Positions 51,547-60,487 of a stretch of 64,000 nucleotides of DNA are shown in pieces. Source of the DNA: Calditrichia bacterium (GTDB lineage Bacteria; Calditrichota; Calditrichia; RBG-13-44-9; J075). Both the position numbers and the translations under genes were made by a program. The stretch spans positions 1 to 64,000 of the forward strand of contig JANQRS010000016.1 of the NCBI GenBank assembly GCA_028284445.1, in the 5' to 3' direction. Position 1 is the first letter of the stretch. Each line of letters opens with the position of its first letter. The notes below the pieces were generated by a model. The model was given only the letters and a program-made list of their open reading frames with translations, had not been told where the DNA came from and did no database searches.

Positions 51547-52158
51547 TTAATCTGCTGCGATGCCATAGCGTGAGAAGTGAGGTAACTCTGCGCCGCCAAT
51601 GTAAACACTTCCGGCAGCGGGGTTTGCAATGATCACGTCGGTCTCGATTTCTTCCCACTCGCCGGTTGCACTACTCAGGTAGTAGAATGTCAGATCGTCA
51701 GAGTCTACGCCGGTTAAGTCGATACCATTGATATTCATGCTGAGTTCAACAGGGATATTGAAAACCGAGCCGTGGGGACCGAAGATTACGTCAGCTGCCG
51801 CGATGAAATCATCGTCGTTCACGGTTATTGAAATGTCGCGGCTTGATTGAAGGGCGCCCGGCGGAATATACAGTGATGCAGAAACGCTAAGACCAGTGGA
51901 AGAATTAGAGTGGTTGAGGTTGAGGTGACCACCACGCTTGGCGTTAATCCATTTGCTCACCGTCGAGGTTTTCTGAAGACTGTTTGACGGAGTGTTCCAG
52001 ACTTTCAGGAAGTTGGGTGTATGTCCCGGTACCGTTTCGGTTACGGCATCGGCTGTGTCGGTGGCCATTGGGGAATTCGTCTCACATCCTGTGAGGAAAA
52101 GTCCCAGCGTGAAAATGAGTACAGTTATTGCGCGGCTGATTAATTTTGTGGTGTTCAT
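51547..52158 (-). CDS. ZU5-like domain lipoprotein
   Basis: A 203-aa protein with signal peptide and lipobox (FTLGLFLTGC). The C-terminal domain resembles ZU5: SLYIPPGALQSSRDISITVNDDD, FGPHGSVFNIPVELSM and LTFYYLSSATGEWEEIETD. The start at 52158 has AAGGAG about eight bases upstream; a longer frame to 52212 is unlikely. Such proteins occur in several paralogues in FCB-type genomes. Role unknown; a beta-sandwich displayed at the membrane is expected. Confidence 0.75.
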   Translation of the reverse strand: MNTTKLISRAITVLIFTLGLFLTGCETNSPMATDTADAVTETVPGHTPNFLKVWNTPSNSLQKTSTVSKWINAKRGGHLNLNHSNSSTGLSVSASLYIPPGALQSSRDISITVNDDDFIAAADVIFGPHGSVFNIPVELSMNINGIDLTGVDSDDLTFYYLSSATGEWEEIETDVIIANPAAGSVYIGGAELPHFSRYGIAAD

Positions 52159-52673
52159 ATGGATCTCCTTATCCTTGTTTCGTTTCCAGTTATATCCTTC
52201 CCCTTGCTTCATTGCATATGCTATGCCATTTACTAAAACTTTCGAATTTGGGTATTTAAGTCGTTTTATTACAGATGTTTAGGGGTGGTTTGTTCTGCTG
52301 CGCATCATAGAGGAATCTGGCTGAACTCGGAGAAGAAGTGGTTGGCTTCAGCCGATTGGTTGAAATCGACTAATGTCTGTTGAAGAATCGCCGCTTATTT
52401 TTTTCTTCGCTGGCATTGGGCGAAGAACATATTATATTTGCTAGCGAAAGCCACAGGTTAATACCAATAAAACGGCAAATAACAATGATGATGCTTCGTC
52501 AACGACAACAGTAAGTTTTATCGCCCGGTGCAGATTGGCACAAGGGCTTTCGTCGTTAGTCGATTATCCTCAAAGTTAATAGTACACGTTTTCCTGGTAT
52601 CGGCCTGTGGCTTCTCTTTTAATGATGCCCGACGAGACTGCAAGGAAAACCAAAGAGAAGACAGGAAGTGAAA
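52159..52673. other. Divergent intergenic region (515 nt)
   Basis: It lies between the ZU5-like lipoprotein and glnS. No gene, tRNA or palindromic element was seen. A weak CTTCGC/GGCGAAG hairpin occurs near 52405-52430 in an A/T-rich stretch. Promoters for both flanking genes are expected. Confidence 0.5.
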
Positions 52674-54356
52674 ATGAAAGAGACATCTACAGCAGCTGGT
52701 AGCAACTTTATTCGCAATATTATGGAAGAAGACAATGAAACCGGGAAATTTGATAAACGGGTCCATACCCGCTTCCCGCCGGAGCCGAACGGCTATCTCC
52801 ATATCGGGCATGCTAAGTCCATTTGTCTGAATTTCGGCTTGGCTGAGGAGTTTGGCGGCAAATGCAATTTGCGCTTTGATGATACCAATCCGACCAAGGA
52901 AGACACCGAGTATGTTGAAGCGATTAAGCACGATGTTCGCTGGCTGGGATTCGATTGGGAAGACCGTTTATTTTTTGCATCAGATTATTTCGGCAAACTT
53001 TATGACTTTGCAGTTGAATTGATCAAAAAGGGCAAGGCATTTGTTGATGATTTGACCCCGGATGAAATCCGTGAATATCGCGGCACCTTGACTGAGCCTG
53101 GCAAGAACAGCCCATATCGCGATCGCTCCGTTGAAGAAAATCTCGATCTCTTTGAACGCATGAAAAATGGCGAGTTCGCCGATGGGGAAAAAGTGCTGCG
53201 CGCGAAAATCGATATGAGTTCGCCGAATATGAATATGCGCGATCCGGTCATTTATCGTATTCTCCACGCGCACCATCATCGCACCGGCGACAAATGGTGT
53301 ATTTATCCGATGTACGACTTCACTCACGGTATTTCTGATTCATTGGAAGGAATAACCCACTCCAACTGTACGCTGGAATTCGAAGATCATCGCCCTCTTT
53401 ACGACTGGTTCCTTGACGAACTGGACATCTATCATTCACAGCAAATTGAATTTGCCCCGCTGAACCTGACCTACATTGTTACCAGCAAGCGCAAGGTTCG
53501 CAAGCTGGTTGAAGATGGTTTGGTAGACGGCTGGGATGATCCGCGTTTAGCTACTCTCTCTGCCTTGCGCCGTCGCGGTTATACGCCCAAGGCCATTCGG
53601 GAGTTTTGCGAACAAATCGGTGTCGGCAAGAGCAATAGCACCGTGGACATCGCTCAACTGGAATTCGTGCTGCGGGAGAATCTCAACAAGATCGCCACGC
53701 GCGTAATGGCAGTGCTCGATCCAATCAAAGTGGTCATTACCAATTACCCGGAAGATAAGGTTGAAGAGTTCGACGCGGTGAATAATCCGGAAGACGAAAG
53801 CGCCGGCAAACGCAAAGTGCCTTTTTCGCGTGAGATCTATATCGAGCGCGGTGATTTCATGGAAGACCCGCCGAAGAAATATTTCCGCCTTGCACCTGGT
53901 AAGGAGGTTCGTTTAAAGCATGCTTACTACGTTACCTGCACAGACGTCATAAAGAATGCGGCAGGGGAGGTCGTTGAGCTGCATTGCACCTACGATCCGG
54001 CTACACGCGGTGGCTGGTCGGACGATGGCCGCAAGGTAAAAGGAACGCTTCATTGGGTATCCGTGCCGCATGCGCTGAAGGCGGAGGTGCGTTTGTATGA
54101 GCATCTCTTTACGGTAGAAAATCCTGATGATTCCCGAAATGAAGGGGACTATCTCGATTATATGAATCCGAGCGCACTAACCGTGGTTGAAAATGCGATG
54201 GTCGAGCCGTCACTGAAGTCGGCTGAACCGGGCAGGCCATTCCAGTTCTTGCGCAAGGGATATTTTACGCCGGACTCCAAGGACCACTCGGCAGATCGAC
54301 TGGTATTTAACCGAACAGTTGGTCTCAGAGATTCCTGGGCGAAAAAGAATAAATAA
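52674..54356 (+). CDS. glnS: Glutaminyl-tRNA synthetase
   Basis: A 560-aa class Ib synthetase with the HIGH motif in [22 protein letters not shown] and the KMSKS-type loop [14 protein letters not shown]. GlnRS-specific segments are [27 protein letters not shown] and a complete two-barrel anticodon-binding domain ([16 protein letters not shown]). ATG 52674 has AGGA seven bases upstream; GTG 52668 is an alternative. Direct glutaminylation is patchily distributed in bacteria. A palindromic element begins eight bases after the stop. Confidence 0.95.
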   Translation: MKETSTAAGSNFIRNIMEEDNETGKFDKRVHTRFPPEPNGYLHIGHAKSICLNFGLAEEFGGKCNLRFDDTNPTKEDTEYVEAIKHDVRWLGFDWEDRLFFASDYFGKLYDFAVELIKKGKAFVDDLTPDEIREYRGTLTEPGKNSPYRDRSVEENLDLFERMKNGEFADGEKVLRAKIDMSSPNMNMRDPVIYRILHAHHHRTGDKWCIYPMYDFTHGISDSLEGITHSNCTLEFEDHRPLYDWFLDELDIYHSQQIEFAPLNLTYIVTSKRKVRKLVEDGLVDGWDDPRLATLSALRRRGYTPKAIREFCEQIGVGKSNSTVDIAQLEFVLRENLNKIATRVMAVLDPIKVVITNYPEDKVEEFDAVNNPEDESAGKRKVPFSREIYIERGDFMEDPPKKYFRLAPGKEVRLKHAYYVTCTDVIKNAAGEVVELHCTYDPATRGGWSDDGRKVKGTLHWVSVPHALKAEVRLYEHLFTVENPDDSRNEGDYLDYMNPSALTVVENAMVEPSLKSAEPGRPFQFLRKGYFTPDSKDHSADRLVFNRTVGLRDSWAKKNK

Positions 54357-54364
54357 GTTCTGTG

Positions 54365-54410
54365 CCACATCCCCCTGAATCCCCTTCGCAGGGGGACTCA
54401 GGGGATGTGG
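54365..54410. repeat. G/C-rich palindromic element, copy G
   Basis: CCACATCCCCCTGAATCCCC at left is mirrored by GGGGGACTCAGGGGATGTGG at right around TTCGCA. It lies between the convergent glnS and LPMO genes, eight nt from one stop and 16 nt from the other. Confidence 0.9.
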
Positions 54411-54426
54411 CGTTTAAATATATAGG

Positions 54427-55377
54427 CTATTTAACCAACAGCATTTTCCTCACCATCACTCTGTTACCTGCTCGCAGGCGATAGAGGTAGGCGCCGGATG
54501 GGACCGGTTGCCCTGCCAGGTTCCGTCCATCCCAGCTTTCTTGATGCACTCCGGCATTCTTGAATCCAGCAGCCAATGTTACGAGATGTTCGCCTGTCAC
54601 TGCGAAGACGTCAAGTTGAATATCCATTCCCCTGGCCAGTTCAAAATCGATCGTCGTTTCCGGATTAAATGGATTTGGATAGTTCTGTGCCAGCGTAAAT
54701 CCCAAGCGCTCTAAATTCTCTGCTTCAATCGAAGTGGTCGGCTCGCCAAAATCGACATCACTTGCTGAATAAAATGCTTCCGGGCTGTCAGAGCGCTGCC
54801 AAACACTGTAAATCACATGTTTGCCGACGCGGTCCGGAAGGATGACCGGGATTTCCACGGTACTGGCGGCCTGGCTGGCCGGCGTACTGGTTAGCAAAGT
54901 GAGATTATCCCAGGTCAATGGTTTGGATGGGTTCCAATCTTCATTGGTGATGTAAACATCATAATAGGATGTGGCATGCGGCGCACTGTTTGACCAAATT
55001 ATCGCCATTGGGCCGGGAACCACCGGGGTTGCGATCCAGTCGTCTCTTACCTGGTCCATGCCGCCGTATTTGTCCGGCCGCCCGCCGCTGGCGAGATTAC
55101 CATTCGGCACCACCGCCTTATGATCACCATTGGCATTGGCCTGATTGATTTCGTTCCAGTCATACAAAGGCTGAGTGCCGTGCGTGGCAACGGCTGAAAT
55201 GCAGGCCGGCGATTGCGGATTTTCCGGACCTTCCTGATAGCAGCCCCAAATCCGGCTTGGTGGGCTGGTGACCGTGCCGTGGGGCCACAGTGGAGAGGTT
55301 ATTAGAATGAAAAGCAGAACGAAGTTACCAATCAGTATTATCTTTGCTAAACGGTCCGATACATGTATGGTTTTCAT
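54427..55377 (-). CDS. AA10 lytic polysaccharide monooxygenase with C-terminal sorting domain
   Basis: A 316-aa copper enzyme that cleaves crystalline chitin or cellulose. A hydrophobic leader (residues about 8-30) precedes HGTVTSPPSRIWGC, whose His33 should be the N-terminal copper ligand. The second ligand is His134 in APHATSYYDVYIT. The axial Phe202 lies in VWQRSDSPEAFYSASDVDF. From about residue 226 a type A sorting domain with NYPNPFNPETTIDFELARG follows. The start at 55377 has AAGGAG nine bases upstream; ATG 55386 touches that site. The residue before His33 is Pro, which is atypical for signal peptidase. Confidence 0.92.
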   Translation of the reverse strand: MKTIHVSDRLAKIILIGNFVLLFILITSPLWPHGTVTSPPSRIWGCYQEGPENPQSPACISAVATHGTQPLYDWNEINQANANGDHKAVVPNGNLASGGRPDKYGGMDQVRDDWIATPVVPGPMAIIWSNSAPHATSYYDVYITNEDWNPSKPLTWDNLTLLTSTPASQAASTVEIPVILPDRVGKHVIYSVWQRSDSPEAFYSASDVDFGEPTTSIEAENLERLGFTLAQNYPNPFNPETTIDFELARGMDIQLDVFAVTGEHLVTLAAGFKNAGVHQESWDGRNLAGQPVPSGAYLYRLRAGNRVMVRKMLLVK

Positions 55378-55746
55378 CGTCTTCATCTCCTTATGGTTAA
55401 GAGTCAACATACATGACATAGCCGATCGCTTGCCCGATCGCGGTGTTGATGCGCCGCTGTTTTTTTAATTCTTGCCAATTTGCTCAATGAAAATCAGTCC
55501 AACTATCTTTGTGTGCAGGATTTCCACAAGGATTTGAGCCTGAGTCGCAGGAGCTGATCCGGTCCTTCAGATGCAATAAGGGAACTTAGCAGTGGCAGAG
55601 AGTTTGAGAGCAACGCTACGGTCCTTAATGAGGCAAAATGCAGGCCAAAGGAGAACATCGCCGACAGCGCATAAAACGGGAGACGCCTGTCTCCGGAGAA
55701 ATCAAGAGATGGGCCAAAGACCCTGAGGTGAGCATCGTGAGGGATC
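55378..55746. other. Intergenic region upstream of the LPMO gene
   Basis: 369 nt between the cydB stop and the LPMO start, both leftward. A minus frame at 55503-55772 (89 aa) overlaps the end of cydB and has no recognisable domain. The LPMO promoter should lie here. A GATCGCTTGCCCGATCGCGG stretch near 55424-55443 holds a small CGATCG-type dyad. Confidence 0.5.
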
Positions 55747-56823
55747 TTAATGCTCACCGTAGATGTCTTCATCCGAGGCTATTTTTCCACTGAAAATGCG
55801 GTGTTGAATGATAAAATATGCGATGACTAGAATAATGCCAAAAATCCACCAGCGAAGCCCGATGGCCAGGCCATAATGTGATGTGGCGGCATCATAAATT
55901 GTGATCCCGGGATTGATATGGTTGCTGGAGGGCAGCATTACCGGAAAGAGCGCCAGGGCAGTACTCAGCAGCATGCCGAGAATGAACCAACTGCTACCGA
56001 GAAAAGCCAAGAGGTCCTGGCCGCGTTTTTGAAAGTAGGGGAGCGCGGCGAATCCGGCCAATGCCGAGAGCGGTAAGAAATATAACAGCACGTTATTGTT
56101 GAAACGATCGAGTAGCTCCGGGCGAATATCTGCAGCTGCCCAAATCGATAATCCAATGAGCGGCCACGCAGCCATCCAGGCTAGCCGTGCCTTCTCAGCG
56201 AGATGCCGGCGAAACGGGCCGTCGCTCTTGAGCAATACCCAATTGGCCCCGTGAATGGTCAAGGTCACCACACCGATTAAACCCATCAAAACTGTAAACC
56301 AATCCAATACGCCGGGGTTTTCCCCAGGCTGAAAATTCGTCCAAAGCGTCGTGAAGAAATATTGAGATTCATAATGCGAAACGCCATCAACGACGCCGCC
56401 AAAATTGACGCCCCGAACCAGGTTACCCAATGCTGCCCCTAATATTAGCGCCATCAGCAAACTGGCAATGCCGAATCCCTTGCCGAAGAATGATTTCCAA
56501 AGCGAGCTATTGAGGTGATTGCGCAATTCCAGGCTGACGCCGCGCAGAATCAAAAGCCACAGCAAGAAAATCAACGGTAAATAGAACCCGCTAAAAGCAA
56601 CTGCATAGAGCAGGGGAAAGGCAAAGAATACGATGCCGCCGCTGGCGATCAGCCAGACTTCGTTGCCGTCCCAGAAGGGACCGATGCTGCGCTGGATTAG
56701 CATGCGTTCTTCTTCGTCGCGGGCGACGAACAGGTGAAGAATACCGGCGCCAAAATCAAATCCGTCGAGTACCACATAGATGCCAAGCATTGTTGTCAGT
56801 ATAAAGAACCAGATTGTTTCCAT
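55747..56823 (-). CDS. cydB: Cytochrome bd oxidase subunit II
   Basis: A 358-aa inner-membrane subunit of cytochrome bd quinol oxidase. Family landmarks are the N-terminal WFFILTTMLGIYVVLDGFDFGAGILHLF, GPFWDGNEVWLIASGGIVFFAFP, and GVSLELRNHL. Eight or more spans are visible. The enzyme reduces O2 with quinol at high affinity. It is separated from cydA by 177 nt holding a heptamer array. A weak AGGGG ribosome site lies six bases before the ATG. Confidence 0.95.
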   Translation of the reverse strand: METIWFFILTTMLGIYVVLDGFDFGAGILHLFVARDEEERMLIQRSIGPFWDGNEVWLIASGGIVFFAFPLLYAVAFSGFYLPLIFLLWLLILRGVSLELRNHLNSSLWKSFFGKGFGIASLLMALILGAALGNLVRGVNFGGVVDGVSHYESQYFFTTLWTNFQPGENPGVLDWFTVLMGLIGVVTLTIHGANWVLLKSDGPFRRHLAEKARLAWMAAWPLIGLSIWAAADIRPELLDRFNNNVLLYFLPLSALAGFAALPYFQKRGQDLLAFLGSSWFILGMLLSTALALFPVMLPSSNHINPGITIYDAATSHYGLAIGLRWWIFGIILVIAYFIIQHRIFSGKIASDEDIYGEH

Positions 56824-56922
56824 TATTGCCCCTGCAGGGATTGGGTGTGGTTAGTTGTTAGTTGAATCGTTGAATCGTTCGTTGAATCGTCAAGGTGTTG
56901 CCAGCAGCAGCTAAATTCAATT

Positions 56923-56992
56923 GTCAATCGTCAATCGTCAATCGTCAATCGTCAATCGTCAATCGTCAATCGTCAATCGTCAATCGTCAATC
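56923..56992. repeat. Ten perfect copies of heptamer GTCAATC
   Basis: The array occupies most of the cydA-cydB spacer and is flanked by related runs (TTGAATCGTTGAATCG near 56858-56890 and TTTAATCTTTAATG at 56993-57005 touching the cydA stop). In transcript sense the unit is GATTGAC. Perfect identity of ten copies implies recent expansion or contraction. Length could vary between strains. Confidence 0.95.
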
Positions 56993-57000
56993 TTTAATCT

Positions 57001-58332
57001 TTAATGCGCTCCATTTCCCTCTGGTCCATGATGGATCTCCCGGCCGACCAGTACCAGGAATAATACCCCGAGCAGGAAATAGATTGCCACGAAGCCAATT
57101 AGTGTAAACAAGGCATTGCCTCCTGAGACATTGGCTGAAATCCCGTCTACAGTGCGCATCACGTTATAGATCAACCAGGGTTGCCGTCCGAGTTCTGCCG
57201 TATACCAGCCGGCGGTATTGGCAATATAGGGGAGGGGGATCATCAGCATCAGGGTCCACAAAAGCCAGCGAGTCGTATATAGTTTTTCACGAAATAAGAG
57301 AAAGGCCGCCAGCAGCATCACTCCGATAAAAATGCTGCCCAATCCGGCCATGATATGATAGGAATAATAGAGACCGGGAATATTGCTTGGCCAATTTTCC
57401 TCCGGGAAATCATTCAGTCCTTTTACTTCTGCATCAAACGAAGCATAGGTGAGAAAACTGAGCAGCTTGGGAACAAAAATAGGATTATCGAGGGTCCGTG
57501 TTTGCATGTTTGGCTGGCCAATCAAAGCGATTGGCGCGCCGCGTTCTGTCTCAAAAATACCTTCCATCGCAGCGAAGGTAATAGGTTGATATTTGGCGAG
57601 ATTTTTCGCCTGGCCGTCACCGGTGGGAAATGCTGCCAGGATGGTGGCCACCACGCCGATCATCACGCCCAATCTTACGAAGAGCTCACCATAGGGTTGG
57701 TGGGTTTCACGCAGCAGATAGAATGCGCCGGTTCCGGCAATGACAAAAGAGGCGGTAATGACTGCGCCAACCATGGTATGCAGGTATTCCCACGTTGCCC
57801 AGGGATTGGTGAAGAGAGCCGAAAATTGCTCCAGGACAATCCGGCCGTCGGCCAGTATCTCATAGCCTACCGGGTTTTGCATCCAGGCATGGGTGACAAC
57901 AATGAAATAGCCGCTGAGCCACGATCCGGCAAAAACGCAGAAGGCCGCCAGCCAGTGAAGACGTGGCCCGAGGCGCTTCTCCCCGAAGAGAAACAGGCCG
58001 AGAAAACTGGATTCCAGGAAAAATGAAAACATGCCTTCCATCGCCAGGGTTTGCCCAACGACACCGCCGGCAATTTCCGAAAATTTGGCCCAGTTGGTCC
58101 CGAACTGAAACTCCATCGGAATGCCGGTAACCACGCCCATAACAAAGTTGATAGCGAAGATTTTTCCCCAAAATCTCGCAGCATTATTGTAAACCGGATT
58201 GCCGCTTCGCAAGGCCATTGTTTTCAGAATAACGATGACCAGGGCAAGTCCCATTGTTAATTGCGGAAACAGATAGTGGAAGGTAATGGTAAATGCAAAT
58301 TGAAGTCGGCCGTACAGCAACGCGTCTTCCAT
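57001..58332 (-). CDS. cydA: Cytochrome bd oxidase subunit I
   Basis: A 443-aa subunit carrying hemes b558, b595 and d. The heme His is in GRLQFAFTITFHYLFPQLTMGL. Others lie in GTNWAKFSEIAGGVVGQTLAMEGMFSFFLES and FIVVTHAWMQNPVGYE, and the quinol-side GWYTAELGRQPWLIYNVMRT is present. The Q-loop is short, as in non-enterobacterial CydA. GGAG lies about seven bases before the ATG. With cydB it forms the only terminal oxidase in the window. Confidence 0.96.
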   Translation of the reverse strand: MEDALLYGRLQFAFTITFHYLFPQLTMGLALVIVILKTMALRSGNPVYNNAARFWGKIFAINFVMGVVTGIPMEFQFGTNWAKFSEIAGGVVGQTLAMEGMFSFFLESSFLGLFLFGEKRLGPRLHWLAAFCVFAGSWLSGYFIVVTHAWMQNPVGYEILADGRIVLEQFSALFTNPWATWEYLHTMVGAVITASFVIAGTGAFYLLRETHQPYGELFVRLGVMIGVVATILAAFPTGDGQAKNLAKYQPITFAAMEGIFETERGAPIALIGQPNMQTRTLDNPIFVPKLLSFLTYASFDAEVKGLNDFPEENWPSNIPGLYYSYHIMAGLGSIFIGVMLLAAFLLFREKLYTTRWLLWTLMLMIPLPYIANTAGWYTAELGRQPWLIYNVMRTVDGISANVSGGNALFTLIGFVAIYFLLGVLFLVLVGREIHHGPEGNGAH

Positions 58333-58502
58333 TGTGGCTCCAAGATCTCTGATGAGTGAACTGATTGGTCAATCCCTGCTCATAGAATCGGCACGCCATC
58401 ATGTCCGCGCCACAGGCAAATATAAATTTCAAATGAAAAAAATCACAAGTAAATAAAAAGATTACACATCCGCTTTCGAAGATGTTGGAGCGTGGAGAAA
58501 AT

Positions 58503-58534
58503 AGGGCCCCTGATTCCCATTCGAAAGGGGATGT
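58503..58534. repeat. Degenerate G/C-rich palindromic element, copy H
   Basis: AGGGCCCCTGATTCCCATTC followed by GAAAGGGGATGT keeps the right half of the family but has lost much of the left arm. It ends four bases from the stop of the minus-strand M61 peptidase gene. Confidence 0.65.
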
Positions 58535-58538
58535 ATAG

Positions 58539-60380
58539 CTAATTCCGGCGCATATTTGTACGCCAGGCCATCCAGGTTCGTTCCTGGCGCGGTGTCATAG
58601 CCGGCAAGCGCGTCAGAACATGCCGAATCTCGGCCGGGAGGGTTGTCAGCTGGAAATCCTTGCGAATGCCGTTACGCAGAACGGTGACTCCATAGTCCGT
58701 GCCAACTGGAAAAGACTCGATCTGGCCGACAATATTTCTAAAGTTTTGCCCGGTCCAGGCGCGGTTTTGGAAGGCGACCAGTTTATCTTTGCGTTGAATG
58801 CCGCTGTTTGCTAAATCCGGATGGACCCAAAGCACCTCAATACCATCCGGCATCGGGGTCATGATCATTCCGGCTTCGCTTCGGTCGTCCGGGGCCGGTT
58901 TGCTTTCCTGGTATTTCACCCCGATACGCTCGAGGACCGAGGCCACAGGTAGCGGTTCGTTGCCAACTATATAGCGGTCGATGAACTCCTGCAGCTCCGG
59001 TCCGCTATAGTCTGCAAATATCTCGAAGAAGCGCTCTTCCGGCAGTGGTCTTTCTGGTCCGAAATCTTTGTATAAATCGGTCAGCACTTCGCGCAATCCA
59101 CGTTTTCCAAAGGTCACATCAAGCAGATAGATGTCAAGAAGGGTTGCAACCAGGGCCCCGCGGCTGTAAACGCTCAGATAATCGTCGCGCGCACGGCCGC
59201 GGCTGAGGCTCATTTGATGAAGGCTGAGCTTGGACCGGTTAATGTCCTCGCGAAAGAGCTTCTCGCGAAAGTCATGAACAAAGAAATCCTGTTCACTCTT
59301 TAGGTGGCCGCGCACCTGGATCATATCCGATGCCCATTCCGTAACGCCCTCAATAAACCACAGGTGGCCGGTCGGTTTCACCTGGAAAAATCTTTCGGTG
59401 TCGATGGCATCACTGGTAATGGAAAATGGAATAATCAGGTGGAAAAATTCATGAGCGATCACATCGCGAAAAAATGGTGTTTGTCCTGCCAGATCGCCAT
59501 CCTTAAAGACAAAGACAGAATTGTCATGATACTCGACGCCGCCCGCATTTGTCTCATCAAAAACAAAAAGCATGGTATAGGTTTCCAACGGGACTTCACC
59601 GAAGAACGCGTCGGTAGCGGTGATAACTTCACGCACGAGAGGCAGCATGTCGGAGGCCAGAATTTCCCCGCTTCGCGAGTAGGCGTGAATACGGACGTCA
59701 ATGCCTTGAACAACGTCAGATTCGCTACTTAATTCGCCTGCAAGAATCGGCGAAGTTGCCAGGTCACCGAAATTGCGGGCATAAAGGCTACCGTCGCTTT
59801 CAGCCGGCATGGCGCTGGCAACGGCCCAATGTTCCGGAAAGCGTGGTTGGATGATCATCGGTGCGTTCTCAAGACCGGTGAAAAATCCGAAAATGGCCTG
59901 ACCACTGAGAAACGCGCCGTCTTTCTCAATGGAGGTGCCAAGCATTTCCATCACCGGCGTGTCGGGGACCGGCGTGTCCCAGGTCTCCGCTATAAGATAG
60001 CGTAGCTTCCGCAGCTTTTGCGGTGAACGAACGCGCCACTGATTTGCGGCGATGCGTGCCACTGGTATGCGTTGATTTTGCGCATCAAATGCCTCCAGAC
60101 GGCGGATAAAGTGACCGAAGTCCATCATCTGGTAGGAGCCGAGGCTGGCGAAGCGAAAGATGCTATTTTCTGCCTTTAGACTGTCAACCGTCAGAATAAC
60201 CTCAAAAAGATCATCTCGTGTATCGCTCAGGCCGACCTGATAAAAACTTCGCACAGGTGGCGATTCTTCATTTTCTGCAAAGTCTTTGGCCGGAGGAGCA
60301 CAACCGTAAAGCAACACCAGGGCAACAATCAGCATAATGGGTTTTGGGAGCAGGAGGGGAGGATTTGGTTGTTTTTTCAT
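58539..60380 (-). CDS. M61-type peptidase lipoprotein with PDZ domain
   Basis: A 613-aa lipoprotein (lipobox LLYGC at about residue 27). An N-terminal beta domain is followed by a metallopeptidase core with HEFFH (zinc ligands) and WFIEGVTEWASD, in which the Glu is the third ligand. A C-terminal PDZ-like domain (GIEVLWVHPDLANSGIQRKDKLVAF) completes the M61 glycyl aminopeptidase architecture. It is anchored in the envelope and probably degrades peptides. It lies downstream of the hybrid kinase gene with a 107-nt gap. Confidence 0.85.
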   Translation of the reverse strand: MKKQPNPPLLLPKPIMLIVALVLLYGCAPPAKDFAENEESPPVRSFYQVGLSDTRDDLFEVILTVDSLKAENSIFRFASLGSYQMMDFGHFIRRLEAFDAQNQRIPVARIAANQWRVRSPQKLRKLRYLIAETWDTPVPDTPVMEMLGTSIEKDGAFLSGQAIFGFFTGLENAPMIIQPRFPEHWAVASAMPAESDGSLYARNFGDLATSPILAGELSSESDVVQGIDVRIHAYSRSGEILASDMLPLVREVITATDAFFGEVPLETYTMLFVFDETNAGGVEYHDNSVFVFKDGDLAGQTPFFRDVIAHEFFHLIIPFSITSDAIDTERFFQVKPTGHLWFIEGVTEWASDMIQVRGHLKSEQDFFVHDFREKLFREDINRSKLSLHQMSLSRGRARDDYLSVYSRGALVATLLDIYLLDVTFGKRGLREVLTDLYKDFGPERPLPEERFFEIFADYSGPELQEFIDRYIVGNEPLPVASVLERIGVKYQESKPAPDDRSEAGMIMTPMPDGIEVLWVHPDLANSGIQRKDKLVAFQNRAWTGQNFRNIVGQIESFPVGTDYGVTVLRNGIRKDFQLTTLPAEIRHVLTRLPAMTPRQERTWMAWRTNMRRN

Positions 60381-60487
60381 GGCTATGGAAGATAGTGATC
60401 GAGTGTCAATTTGTAAATGGCGGATTCAGCGCGGTTCTTGCCTGTTCTCAAGGTAGGTTGTCATGTAGAGATGGATTTTGTTACAGG

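Noticed and set aside
55503..55772. 89-aa minus frame after cydB, considered as a CydX-like subunit
   Set aside because: It overlaps the cydB end, is longer than CydX and has no clear membrane helix.
56923..56992. Repeat array considered as CRISPR
   Set aside because: Units are 7 nt without spacers, and no cas genes are present.
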